From contig JAHEIK010000012.1 of the NCBI GenBank assembly GCA_024639415.1, positions 1 through 19,886 of the forward strand: a stretch of 19,886 bases of DNA, in the 5' to 3' direction. Origin of the DNA: Planctomycetota bacterium (GTDB lineage: Bacteria > Planctomycetota > PLA2 > JAEUHO01). The notes beneath the pieces were generated by a model. The model had not been told where the DNA came from and did no database searches. It saw nothing but the letters and a program-made list of their open reading frames with translations. Made by a program: the position numbers and the translations under genes. Within the stretch, counting starts at the first letter, position 1. Each line of letters starts with the position of its first letter. Of the stretch, positions 1 through 6,466 are shown one piece after another.

Positions 1-328
1 CGGCACGAACCTGGCGCTGTTCCCGGCGATCTGCAAGGACCGCTACGGCCTCAAGAACTTCGGCACCAACTACGGTCTGATGTTCACGGCCTGGGGCGTG
101 GGCGGACTCATCCTCTCGCGTCTCTCGCAGATGCTCGTCGCCTCGGAGGGCGACGTCGCCGGCCGCTACACGTGGTCGTTCGTCGTCGCGGGTGTCCTGC
201 TCGTGGGCGCCGCCGTCCTGACGCTGCTGCTGGGCGAGCGCCCGGGCGGCGCGCAGCAAGAGGAAGCCCCGGCCAAGGACGAGGCCGTGGCTGCAGCGCT
301 CGGACGGACACCGCGCGTCGGCGGGTAG
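1..328 (+). CDS. MFS transporter, OFA (oxalate/formate antiporter-like) family, C-terminal part
   Basis: The reading frame is open from the window edge (first full codon at base 2) to a TAG at 326-328, so only about the last 108 residues are present. The stretch GLKNFGTNYGLMFTAWGVGG is characteristic of the OFA branch of the major facilitator superfamily, where it lies in the C-terminal half. It is followed by a hydrophobic segment (WSFVVAGVLLVGAAVLTLLL), probably the last transmembrane helix, and a charged cytoplasmic tail rich in Glu, Lys and Ala. Members move small organic acids such as oxalate, formate or lactate, but the substrate cannot be told from this fragment. The gene ends 10 bases before the next gene on the same strand, so the two may be co-transcribed. 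Confidence 0.85.
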   Translation, partial: GTNLALFPAICKDRYGLKNFGTNYGLMFTAWGVGGLILSRLSQMLVASEGDVAGRYTWSFVVAGVLLVGAAVLTLLLGERPGGAQQEEAPAKDEAVAAALGRTPRVGG

Positions 329-338
329 ACTCGCGCCC

Positions 339-1994
339 GTGCGCATCGTCTGGCTGGCTGCCGCCCTCCTGTTGATCGGCGCGCCCTCTGCGGAGTCGCT
401 GGACGAGGCGCGGCGCCTGACCGGCGTGGACCGGGCGCGCGCGGACTTCGGCGTGACGGGCCGCGGCGTCGTGATCGGCGTGATCGACCGCGGCATGGAC
501 GCGACCCATCCGGGCCTGCGCAACGCCGACGGCACGTCGCGCATCCTCGCGGTGCTCGATCTGACGGACGACACGGGCGCCAAGGCCGAAGACAACCCCT
601 GGGGCGTCGGGACGATCCACCGCAAGGCTGCGATCGACAAGGCGCTGAAGGCGGGGACCAAGCCCCCCATCGTCGACCTCGAGGGGCGCGGGACGGCCAG
701 CGCGGGGCTCGCGTGCGGAGGCGGCGGCGGCAGCAAGGACGGCCGCTACCGCGGCGTCGCGCCGAACGCGCAACTGCTGGTCGTGCGCCTCAAGCTCGAC
801 CCGCCGCCGGAGGAGATCGCGAAGATCGCCGAGGGGGACGAGCGCGAGATCACCGACGCCGGCAAGGACGTCTGGTTCGACCTGCGCCGACTGCGCGTGG
901 CCATGCACTTCTGCATCGCGGAAGCGAAGCAGGTCGGCCGGCCGCTCGTGATGCTGATGAACTTCGGTCAGCTGGGCGGTCCGACGGACGGCGGCAGCAA
1001 GCTCTGCCGCGTCATCGACGAGCTGACGGGACCGGACGTTCCCGGCCGCGTGTTCGTCACAGGCTCCAGCGACAAGGGCGACCGCAAGAACCGCGCGAGC
1101 GGTCGCGTGACCCAAGGCGGCCGCGTGGTGCTCCCGATCAAGAAGGAGTCCTACGGCGAGGTGATCGTCGACATCTGGTATCCGGGCACGGACCGCTTCG
1201 ACGTCTCGATCAAGACCCCGAAGGACGACGCGGGGCCCTTCAAGGCGCCCAAGACAGGCAAGTCGGAGTACGGCAACTGGTTCCAGTACTACCACCTCGC
1301 CTCGTCGCGCAACCAGATCCTCACGCTGGGCGGCAAGCGACAGATCCGTGTGGACCTGATCGGGCAGCCAGGCCGCTACGAGATCACGCTGCACGGCGCG
1401 AAGGTGCAAGGCGGCCGCTTCGACGCATTCATCGGGCCCAATCCCGAGAACCCGATGCACGAGCCGTTCAACAAGTTCCTGAAGCACCAGGTGCCGGGCA
1501 GCCTGTGGGACGGCGCGTCGGCGCGCAGCGCCATCGTGGCGGGCTGCTACATCCTGCGCAACGAGTGGCGCAGCCACGCGGGGCGTGCGCTGGCGCAGAT
1601 GGGCGAGGGCAAGCCCGGCGAGATCTGGCTCGGCAGCGGTGTGGGCCCGACGGCGGACGGCCGCCACGGCGTGACGCTGTGCGCGCCGGCCGACCGCATC
1701 GTCACGGCCTACGCGGCAGGCGGTGACTGGGCCAAGGCGCGGCGCAACCTGATCTCGAACGACGGCGGACTCTACGGGCTGTCGAGTGGCACGACGGCGG
1801 CTGCCGCGTTCACGGCGGGCGTCGTCGCGTTGATGCTCGAGGCGGATCCGAAGCTCTCCGCGGCCAAGGTGAAGCGGATCCTGCAGGAGAGCGCGACGCG
1901 CGACAAGCACACGGGCAACGTCCCGAACGCCGTCTGGGGCCACGGCAAGCTCGACGCGTACGCCGCCATCGCGGCTGCGGCCAAGCCGCGATAG
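339..1994 (+). CDS. Exported subtilisin-fold (S8) protein with degenerate catalytic residues, probable pseudoprotease
   Basis: The protein has 551 residues from a GTG start and a short N-terminal signal peptide (residues 1-19). The subtilase fold is visible in order: Asp motif VIGVIDRGMD with D50 followed by THPGL; the block GRGTASAGLACG where active enzymes have GHGTHVAG; GVAPNAQLLVVRL; a strand ending FVTGSS where active enzymes have AAGN; and SGTTAAAAFTAG where active enzymes have GTSMAAPHVAG. The nucleophile Ser is therefore Thr (T486), the catalytic His is Arg (R117) and the oxyanion Asn is Ser (S243). Only Asp50 is kept. From family knowledge this should abolish normal serine-protease activity, so a binding, inhibitory or scaffold role is inferred. 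About 250 residues lie between the oxyanion position and the Ser position, partly a beta-rich insert. No good ribosome binding site is seen before the GTG. The coding frame is intact, which argues against simple decay. Confidence 0.85.
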   Translation: MRIVWLAAALLLIGAPSAESLDEARRLTGVDRARADFGVTGRGVVIGVIDRGMDATHPGLRNADGTSRILAVLDLTDDTGAKAEDNPWGVGTIHRKAAIDKALKAGTKPPIVDLEGRGTASAGLACGGGGGSKDGRYRGVAPNAQLLVVRLKLDPPPEEIAKIAEGDEREITDAGKDVWFDLRRLRVAMHFCIAEAKQVGRPLVMLMNFGQLGGPTDGGSKLCRVIDELTGPDVPGRVFVTGSSDKGDRKNRASGRVTQGGRVVLPIKKESYGEVIVDIWYPGTDRFDVSIKTPKDDAGPFKAPKTGKSEYGNWFQYYHLASSRNQILTLGGKRQIRVDLIGQPGRYEITLHGAKVQGGRFDAFIGPNPENPMHEPFNKFLKHQVPGSLWDGASARSAIVAGCYILRNEWRSHAGRALAQMGEGKPGEIWLGSGVGPTADGRHGVTLCAPADRIVTAYAAGGDWAKARRNLISNDGGLYGLSSGTTAAAAFTAGVVALMLEADPKLSAAKVKRILQESATRDKHTGNVPNAVWGHGKLDAYAAIAAAAKPR

Positions 1995-2008
1995 GCGCCG
2001 CTGGACCT

Positions 2009-2144
2009 GTAGGGGCATCCCGAACCCGGAGCTTGCGAAGGGTGAGTGGTTGCCCGGCCCGTCCGACCTCGCAAGGCGCCCACAATGACGCGCGGGCCGG
2101 GCAACGACTCCGGCCGCCTACGGCGCCCCTCGCGATGCCCCTAC
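2009..2144. repeat. 136-bp palindromic element bounded by GTAGGGGCATC inverted repeats
   Basis: The element starts with GTAGGGGCATC (2009-2019) and ends with the exact reverse complement GATGCCCCTAC (2134-2144). Nested inside are CTTGCGA/TCGCAAG and a perfect 13-base inverted pair GTTGCCCGGCCCG (2049-2061) and CGGGCCGGGCAAC (2093-2105). It begins 15 bases after the stop codon of the subtilase-like gene. It could fold as RNA and act as a terminator or 3' end stabiliser, or be a small non-autonomous repeat of REP or MITE type. It shares its GTAGGGGC end with five further elements in this window. Confidence 0.7.
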
Positions 2145-2383
2145 GCGAAGAACACGAACGCGAGGGGGCCGGCGAGTTGCGCGATCAACATGGGCCACGC
2201 CCGGCGCAATGCAAACACCGCAACGATGCCCACGATCGGGCCGAACAGGAGGAACACGCCCAGGTTCCATAGCCCGACGAGACGCCCAGGGCCTTCGACG
2301 TCGGGCGGGAAGCCACCGAGGAGAGCGTGGAGCCCCCCGGCCCCGGCACGCGCACGGCTGACTCGTGACGTAGAATCTCCCCG
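2141..2383 (-). pseudogene. Possible remnant of a small membrane-protein gene, no start codon
   Basis: On the minus strand an 80-codon frame is open and its C-terminal half looks like genuine membrane protein: WNLGVFLLFGPIVGIVAVFA, a short Arg-Arg loop, then a second hydrophobic run ending AGPLAFVFFA and a TAG. No ATG, GTG or TTG lies in frame in the first 50 codons. The only usable start is an internal GTG that would give a 38-residue peptide, and an in-frame TGA closes the upstream end. The stop codon lies inside the arm of the repeat element at 2009-2144. It is either a 5'-truncated gene or a chance open frame in GC-rich DNA. Confidence 0.3.
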
Positions 2384-2385
2384 TC

Positions 2386-2577
2386 ATGCCCATCTACGAA
2401 TACCGCTGCGAGTCATGCCAGGAGCGCTTCGAAGCGCTGGTCTACGCATCGACCGTCGTCGCCTGCCCCGAGTGCGGCAGCAAGACCGTCGAGAAGCAGT
2501 TCTCGACGTTCGCTGTCGGCGGCACGTCGCTCAGCGGCCCGGGCGCAGACTGCGACGTCGCCCGCGGCGGCGGGTGA
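2386..2577 (+). CDS. FmdB-family zinc ribbon protein (63 aa)
   Basis: The 63-residue protein begins MPIYEYRCESCQERFEAL, the standard opening of the FmdB regulatory protein family, and continues to a second pair CPECGS. The two CxxC pairs (C8/C11 and C28/C31) form a zinc ribbon. The tail ends in a glycine-rich stretch with a lone Cys. The family is widespread; it was named from a putative regulator of formamidase genes, but most members have no proven role. There is no clear Shine-Dalgarno sequence before the ATG. The gene is isolated, flanked on both sides by palindromic repeats. A longer paralogue lies at 16873-17211. Confidence 0.88.
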   Translation: MPIYEYRCESCQERFEALVYASTVVACPECGSKTVEKQFSTFAVGGTSLSGPGADCDVARGGG

Positions 2578-2641
2578 GCGCTCCCCGGCGGGCCGGAGGC
2601 CTGCGGACAGGACTGATCTCGATCCCGGCGACGGGGTTGCC

Positions 2642-2703
2642 GTAGGGGCGACCCCGGCGCGAGACCCTGAGCCTGTCGAAGGGTCAACGCGCGGTGGTCG
2701 CCC
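2642..2703. repeat. Nested palindromic repeat, GTAGGGGCGACC type
   Basis: Three concentric stems can be drawn: GGGCGACC (2646-2653) with GGTCGCCC (2696-2703), GCGCG (2657-2661) with CGCGC (2688-2692), and ACCCT (2664-2668) with AGGGT (2680-2684). The element begins GTAGGGGC like the other copies. It lies in the 453-base gene-free stretch 2578-3030, which contains four such palindromes and no supportable coding sequence. Confidence 0.65.
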
Positions 2704-2735
2704 GAGGGCGGGCCTCTCCAATCCGGACTTACCAC

Positions 2736-2778
2736 GTAGGGGCGGGCCGAAGTGCCCGCCCACGGTCCACGGTGGACC
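2736..2778. repeat. Palindromic repeat GTAGGGGCGGGC / GCCCGCCC with adjacent palindrome
   Basis: GGGCGGGC (2740-2747) pairs perfectly with GCCCGCCC (2754-2761) across a 6-base loop, preceded by GTAG. Immediately after it GGTCCAC (2764-2770) and GTGGACC (2772-2778) form a second palindrome. Confidence 0.65.
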
Positions 2779-2857
2779 AAACGCCCGCGTGTATGCGTGG
2801 CGGCCGCATGCGCGGCGACATGGGGGCGCCGTGGCGCGCTCGCGGCGGGGTACCGAG

Positions 2858-2883
2858 GGGGTGGCCACGTGGGCCACCCCTAC
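2858..2883. repeat. Palindromic repeat GGGGTGGCC / GGCCACCCCTAC
   Basis: A perfect 9-base stem (2858-2866 with 2872-2880) closes a 5-base loop and is followed by TAC, so the right end reads CCCCTAC as in the other copies. A related 12-base palindrome GGCCACGTGGCC lies at 2985-2996. Confidence 0.6.
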
Positions 2884-2914
2884 GGGTTAGGTCCGGACTC
2901 GGGAGCAGGCCCTC

Positions 2915-2939
2915 GGGCGGGCATGCAGCCCGCCCCTAC
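2915..2939. repeat. Palindromic repeat GGGCGGGC / GCCCGCCCCTAC
   Basis: GGGCGGGC (2915-2922) and GCCCGCCC (2928-2935) form a perfect 8-base stem with loop ATGCA, followed by CTAC. It is the mirror-orientation copy of the 2736 element. Lying about 90 bases past the stop of the minus-strand por operon, it might also act on that transcript's 3' end. Confidence 0.6.
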
Positions 2940-3030
2940 CGGGCACGACCGAGCAACAGCGCGTTGGGTAGGAAGACGGGCAACGGCCACGTGGCCCGGG
3001 GACGTTTACGGGGACGTCGCCGCTCCGCGG

Positions 3031-3261
3031 CTACGACTTGTAATGCCCCTTGTCCTTGGGGAAGCCGAACGAGACCGGGTCCTCCCCCTTCTTGAAGTCG
3101 CAGAACGCCTCGTGCTTCGCCGTCTTGATGTGCTTTGGATCACCATCGCAGTACGGGCACTTCGCATGCTCGTCGATCGACAGCTGCTTGCCCACCCGAT
3201 GACACATCACCTTGAGGACGCGATAGCCAACCTTGCCGTCCGGGGTCCGTTCCTCACTCAT
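3031..3261 (-). CDS. Small Cys/His-rich protein at the end of the por operon (76 aa)
   Basis: I do not recognise a named family. The protein is hydrophilic, with no signal peptide or membrane segment. It carries a candidate metal site: C20 and H21 (VMCHRVGK), CPYCDGD with a CxxC pair (C35, C38), and a later H and C (AKHEAFCDFKK). This looks like a rubredoxin- or zinc-ribbon-like knuckle. The start ATG at 3261 is supported by a purine-rich GGGGAGAGGAG about 6 bases upstream. It follows porB by 16 bases on the same strand, so it is almost certainly the last gene of the porGDAB operon, which suggests an accessory role, for instance in cluster assembly or electron transfer. That role is inference only. 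Downstream are a short GCCGC/GCGGC hairpin and the palindrome cluster. Confidence 0.75.
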   Translation of the reverse strand: MSEERTPDGKVGYRVLKVMCHRVGKQLSIDEHAKCPYCDGDPKHIKTAKHEAFCDFKKGEDPVSFGFPKDKGHYKS

Positions 3262-3277
3262 CGCGCTCTCCTCTCCC

Positions 3278-4180
3278 CTAGGGGCTCATCCGCGCCATCA
3301 ACTCCTCGTACCCCAGGTCCACCTGCGTCTGCATGGCTGCCAGGGCCTCGGGATCCTTCGTCACGTGCTTGAAGCGCGACTGCATCGCCAGGTACGCGTC
3401 CACCGGCTTGCGCCGCGGGACCTTGCGCGTGACACGCCGCACGCCGTTCTCGATCTCGTACATCACGACGCTGCCCGTCTCGACGGCGAGTCGAGCGGCC
3501 GTGATCGTCTCCTCGGCCTTCATCCCCCACCCCGTCGGACACGGCGAGTGGCAGTGGATGTAGGACGGGCCGCGAACCTGTGCGGCCTTCTGCACGCGCT
3601 CCATCAGGTCCAGCGGGTAGGCCACGGACGTCGAGGCGACGTACGGGATGCGGTGCGCCGCGAGGATCTCGACCATGTCCTTGCGCAAGGCCGGTGCGCG
3701 GTCCTCACCCTTCGTCACCCGACCGACCGGCGTCGTCGAGGTGCGCGCACCGTGCGGCGTGGTGCCGCTGCGCTGCCCGCCTGTGTTCATGTAGCACTCG
3801 TTGTCGAAGCACACGTAGATGAAGTCCTGCCCACGCTCGACCGCGCTCGACAGCGATGAGAAGCCGATATCAGCGGTGCCCCCATCGCCCGCGACGACGA
3901 GCAGGTTGACGCCCTCGCGCCTACCGAGCGTCTCGAGCGCGCCGTCGATGCCCGAGATGACCGCCGGCGCGTTCTCGAGCAACACGTGGAAGTGCGGCAC
4001 CTTCGGCACGGCCATCTGCATGACCACGGCCAGACAGCCCGTGGCGTTGATGACGATCGTGTTGTCACCCAGCGCCTTGAGCACGTGGCGGAAGGCCAGC
4101 GTCTCGGGGCAGCCCGCGCAGGCGAGGTTGCCGCCGGAGAGATGCTCGACCGCCGGAACTTCGTTCAGCTTGACTGCCAT
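3278..4180 (-). CDS. porB: Pyruvate:ferredoxin oxidoreductase beta subunit
   Basis: The 300-residue subunit binds thiamine pyrophosphate and a 4Fe-4S cluster in the enzyme that splits pyruvate plus CoA to acetyl-CoA and CO2 with reduction of ferredoxin, or runs in reverse. The TPP motif is GDGGTADIG (residues 98-106) with the downstream FDNECYMNTGGQRSGTTP (125-142). Four cysteines match the cluster ligands of PorB: C21 and C24 (CAGC), C49 (NATGC) and C214 (SPCPTGW). The start is placed at the ATG at 4180 (MAVKLNEVP), preceded by GGGGAGGT, rather than at codons further upstream inside porA. It starts 2 bases after the porA stop. Length is normal for the family. Confidence 0.95.
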   Translation of the reverse strand: MAVKLNEVPAVEHLSGGNLACAGCPETLAFRHVLKALGDNTIVINATGCLAVVMQMAVPKVPHFHVLLENAPAVISGIDGALETLGRREGVNLLVVAGDGGTADIGFSSLSSAVERGQDFIYVCFDNECYMNTGGQRSGTTPHGARTSTTPVGRVTKGEDRAPALRKDMVEILAAHRIPYVASTSVAYPLDLMERVQKAAQVRGPSYIHCHSPCPTGWGMKAEETITAARLAVETGSVVMYEIENGVRRVTRKVPRRKPVDAYLAMQSRFKHVTKDPEALAAMQTQVDLGYEELMARMSP

Positions 4181-4182
4181 GG

Positions 4183-5403
4183 CTACCTCCCCGCCCCGGC
4201 GGGTGCGACCTCGCCCGTCCACGGGATGCCCTCGGCCGGTCCGCGCGCGTCGGGCCAGAAGACCGTCTGATCGCCGTGGTCCTCGCCGGCGATCTCGACG
4301 CAGCGCAGGATCGTCTGCGGCGTGATGTCCTTGCCGCCCAGCCCGATGACGCAGTTCAGCGCGCGCGGGCGATCGTCCGCGTGATACAGCGTGCGCGTCA
4401 CGTCGGGGTACACCATGCCGGCCGTGCCGTAGCCGATATCGCGGTCGAGCACGATCAGGGTGTCCACGCCGGCCATGGCCGCCTTGAGCGCCTCCTCAGG
4501 GAACGGCCGGAACGAGCGCATGGTCAGCAGCCCGACGCGCCGCCCCTGGGCGCGCAGGTCGTCGACGGCCATGCGCGCGGTCTGCATCATCGAGCCCATG
4601 CCGAGCAGGACGACCTCCGCCCCCTCGCAGCCGTCGGCCTCGAGCGGCGCGTAGCGGCGCCCGGTAGCCTCGGCGAACTCGTCGAAGGCCTCCTCGATCA
4701 CGGCGAGGGCGTCCTTCACGGCCATGTGCTTCTTGTACTCGTAGTCCGGGTACCACTCGGGGAAGAGCACTTCGCCGAACTGCACAGGCGCCGCTGGATC
4801 CAGGATCGGACGCTCGGTGACGCCGGGGGGCGGCAGCAGCGCGTCCGCCTGCTCCTGCGTGATCTCCTGCACGGGCTCGTTGGCATGCGACAGGATGAAG
4901 CCGTCGTAGGCGACGAGAGCCGGAAGCGAGATGTCCACGTGCTCCGCCACGCGGAAGGCGAGCAGCGTGAGGTCGTAGATCTCCTGCACGTTCGTCGCGT
5001 ACAGCTGCAGCCAGCCGCTGTCGCGATTGACGAGCGTGTCCTGGTGGTCGGGCCAGATGTTCACAGGCGCCGAGAGCGTGCGGTTGGCGATCGCCATCAC
5101 GATCGGGAAGCGCATGCCGGAAGCGAAGTACATCACCTCGCTCATCAGCTGCAGGCCCTGCGAGCACGAGGCGGTGAAGGAACGCGCCCCCACCGCGGAG
5201 CCGCCGCAGCACGCCGAGAGCGCAGAGTGCTCGGACTCGACCTTGATCATGCTCGCGTCCAGCTCGCCGTCGGCGACGAACTGGGAGAGATACTCGACCG
5301 TGTGCGTCTGCGGCGTGATCGGGTAGGCGGCGACGAGCTGGACGCGCGCGCGCTGTGCGGCGCGGGCGGCGGCCATGTTGCCGTTCCAGAAGCGCGTGCT
5401 CAT
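4183..5403 (-). CDS. porA: Pyruvate:ferredoxin oxidoreductase alpha subunit
   Basis: The 406-residue alpha subunit has the N-terminal pyrimidine-binding domain (GNMAAARAAQRARVQLVAAY then PITPQT), the catalytic Glu in IKVESEHSAL, and a C-terminal transketolase-like domain (GMGSMMQTARMAVDDLRAQG, LLTMRSFRPFP). The stretch NRTLSAPVNIWPDHQD with RDSGWLQ is typical of pyruvate-specific members rather than 2-oxoglutarate or branched-chain enzymes. The start is the ATG at 5403 (MSTRFWNG), whose ATGA overlaps the porD stop by 4 bases, indicating coupled translation. A longer open frame to 5442 would run into porD and is not used. Confidence 0.95.
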   Translation of the reverse strand: MSTRFWNGNMAAARAAQRARVQLVAAYPITPQTHTVEYLSQFVADGELDASMIKVESEHSALSACCGGSAVGARSFTASCSQGLQLMSEVMYFASGMRFPIVMAIANRTLSAPVNIWPDHQDTLVNRDSGWLQLYATNVQEIYDLTLLAFRVAEHVDISLPALVAYDGFILSHANEPVQEITQEQADALLPPPGVTERPILDPAAPVQFGEVLFPEWYPDYEYKKHMAVKDALAVIEEAFDEFAEATGRRYAPLEADGCEGAEVVLLGMGSMMQTARMAVDDLRAQGRRVGLLTMRSFRPFPEEALKAAMAGVDTLIVLDRDIGYGTAGMVYPDVTRTLYHADDRPRALNCVIGLGGKDITPQTILRCVEIAGEDHGDQTVFWPDARGPAEGIPWTGEVAPAGAGR

Positions 5404-5681
5404 TCGGGCTCCCGTTCCATGCGCAGCGCACCGCGCTTGCACTCGACGGCACAGATCCCACAGCCCTTGCAGTAGTCGTAGTCGATGACGATGTTGCCAT
5501 GGGAGATGCAGCCCTCAGGGCAGTACATCCAGCAGAGGCCGCACTGGTTGCAGCGGCCGGCGTCCATGACGGGACGCATCGAGCGCCACGCTCCCGTGAG
5601 GTTGTCACACGACCAGCCCGGGTCGTAGACGAGTGTGCTCTTGGAGCGCTTGACGAACTCTTCGTAGCGTTCGAGACCCAT
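5400..5681 (-). CDS. porD: Pyruvate:ferredoxin oxidoreductase delta subunit (2x[4Fe-4S])
   Basis: The 93-residue protein has the PorD lead-in TGAWRSMRPVMDAGRC and two ferredoxin-type motifs, CNQCGLCWMYCPEG (from C44) and CKGCGICAVECKRG (from C71), each CxxCxxCxxxC. The second motif lacks the Pro that usually follows the fourth Cys. It passes electrons from the TPP/cluster core to external ferredoxin. The ATG at 5681 shares its A with the porG stop (TGATG) and the gene overlaps porA by 4 bases. The open frame extends far upstream inside porG, but that part is a shadow. Confidence 0.95.
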   Translation of the reverse strand: MGLERYEEFVKRSKSTLVYDPGWSCDNLTGAWRSMRPVMDAGRCNQCGLCWMYCPEGCISHGNIVIDYDYCKGCGICAVECKRGALRMEREPE

Positions 5682-6319
5682 CAGATGGTCCCTCCCCCGA
5701 CGGCGTCGAAGCCGCTGCGAGCAGCGACGACGTTCGCCTCTCCGGCGGGCCCGAAGCGCGCGCGCAGCACGGTCTCGACATCGTCCAGGCCAATGACGTC
5801 CGTGGCTGCCGCCACCGCACCGAGCATGGCCGTGTTGGAGATGGGACGACCGATCGCCTCCATGGCGATGCCCGTCGCGTCGAGCGTGTAGACCGTGAAG
5901 CGCTCGAGCGTGAGCTCGCTCAGGAAGCGTCCAGAGCGCAGGGCCTCCTCGAGCTTCGCCGGGCTCTGGGTCGTGTTGACGATGACGACCGCGTCCTCCT
6001 GGACGCCGAGCGTGATCGGCGCGTAGCGCCAGATCGTCGGGTCCAAGCACACGACGACGCTCGGCCGCGCGCTGCTGCACTTGAGCAGGATCGGCTGGTC
6101 CGAGACGCGCAGCGTGCATTGGGCGAGGGCGCCGCGGCGCTCCGGCCCGAAGGTCGGCAGCGACTGTGCGTGGCGGCCGCTGCTGAGCACGGCCTCTCCG
6201 AGCAGCTCACCGGCGGTGACCACGCCTTGGCCTCCGCGGCCGGCGAGCCGCACCTCCTCGAGCGCCACGGCAGACACGCCTCCGGCGCGGTCCGTGCGGC
6301 GCGGCACGTGGGGCTGCAT
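5681..6319 (-). CDS. porG: Pyruvate:ferredoxin oxidoreductase gamma subunit
   Basis: The 212-residue protein carries the gamma-subunit hallmark LAGRGGQGVVTAGELLGEA (residues about 25-43), then QSLPTFGPERRGA, and the later ISNTAMLGA block seen in this family. It binds and closes the CoA side of the heterotetrameric enzyme. Its N-terminus is some 15 residues longer than many homologues, but the ATG at 6319 is preceded by AAGGAGGAG at a 5-base gap, which decides the start. It is the first gene of porGDAB-orf76. The gene order gamma-delta-alpha-beta is the classic one for four-subunit POR. Confidence 0.95.
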   Translation of the reverse strand: MQPHVPRRTDRAGGVSAVALEEVRLAGRGGQGVVTAGELLGEAVLSSGRHAQSLPTFGPERRGALAQCTLRVSDQPILLKCSSARPSVVVCLDPTIWRYAPITLGVQEDAVVIVNTTQSPAKLEEALRSGRFLSELTLERFTVYTLDATGIAMEAIGRPISNTAMLGAVAAATDVIGLDDVETVLRARFGPAGEANVVAARSGFDAVGGGTI

Positions 6320-6324
6320 GCAGA

Positions 6325-6333
6325 CTCCTCCTT
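6325..6333 (-). promoter_or_regulatory. Strong Shine-Dalgarno sequence of porG
   Basis: Read on the minus strand the site is AAGGAGGAG, five bases before the ATG at 6319. It fixes the start of porG and is the strongest ribosome binding site of the operon. Confidence 0.8.
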
Positions 6334-6346
6334 GGGCTAGAAGGCC

Positions 6347-6454
6347 GCAATCCCGATTGCATGGGCCATGCCGGGGAAGAGCGCGCAGGAGAGCCTGATC
6401 TATGGCCCTCTGCGGCCCCCTGTGCGCGGAATTCCACGCAGGGGTGCGGAATTC
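6347..6454 (-). promoter_or_regulatory. Probable por operon control region with inverted and direct repeats
   Basis: The 147-base gap 6320-6466 must contain the por promoter. It holds a perfect inverted repeat GCAATC-CC-GATTGC (6347-6360) 28 bases before the porG ATG, and two direct copies of GCGGAATTC (6426-6434 and 6446-6454) exactly 20 bases apart, about two helical turns. I cannot identify convincing -35 and -10 hexamers. The repeats are candidate operator sites. Confidence 0.4.
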
Positions 6455-6466
6455 TGCGCTATCCGC

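Noticed and set aside
108..2018. 636-residue minus-strand open frame opposite the subtilase-like gene
   Set aside because: Its protein is Arg/Ala/Val-rich with no domain, and the plus-strand frame has a recognisable fold and signal peptide. It is a high-GC antisense shadow.
4276..5475. 399-residue plus-strand open frame opposite porA
   Set aside because: Antisense shadow of a certain gene with His/Arg/Val-rich composition.
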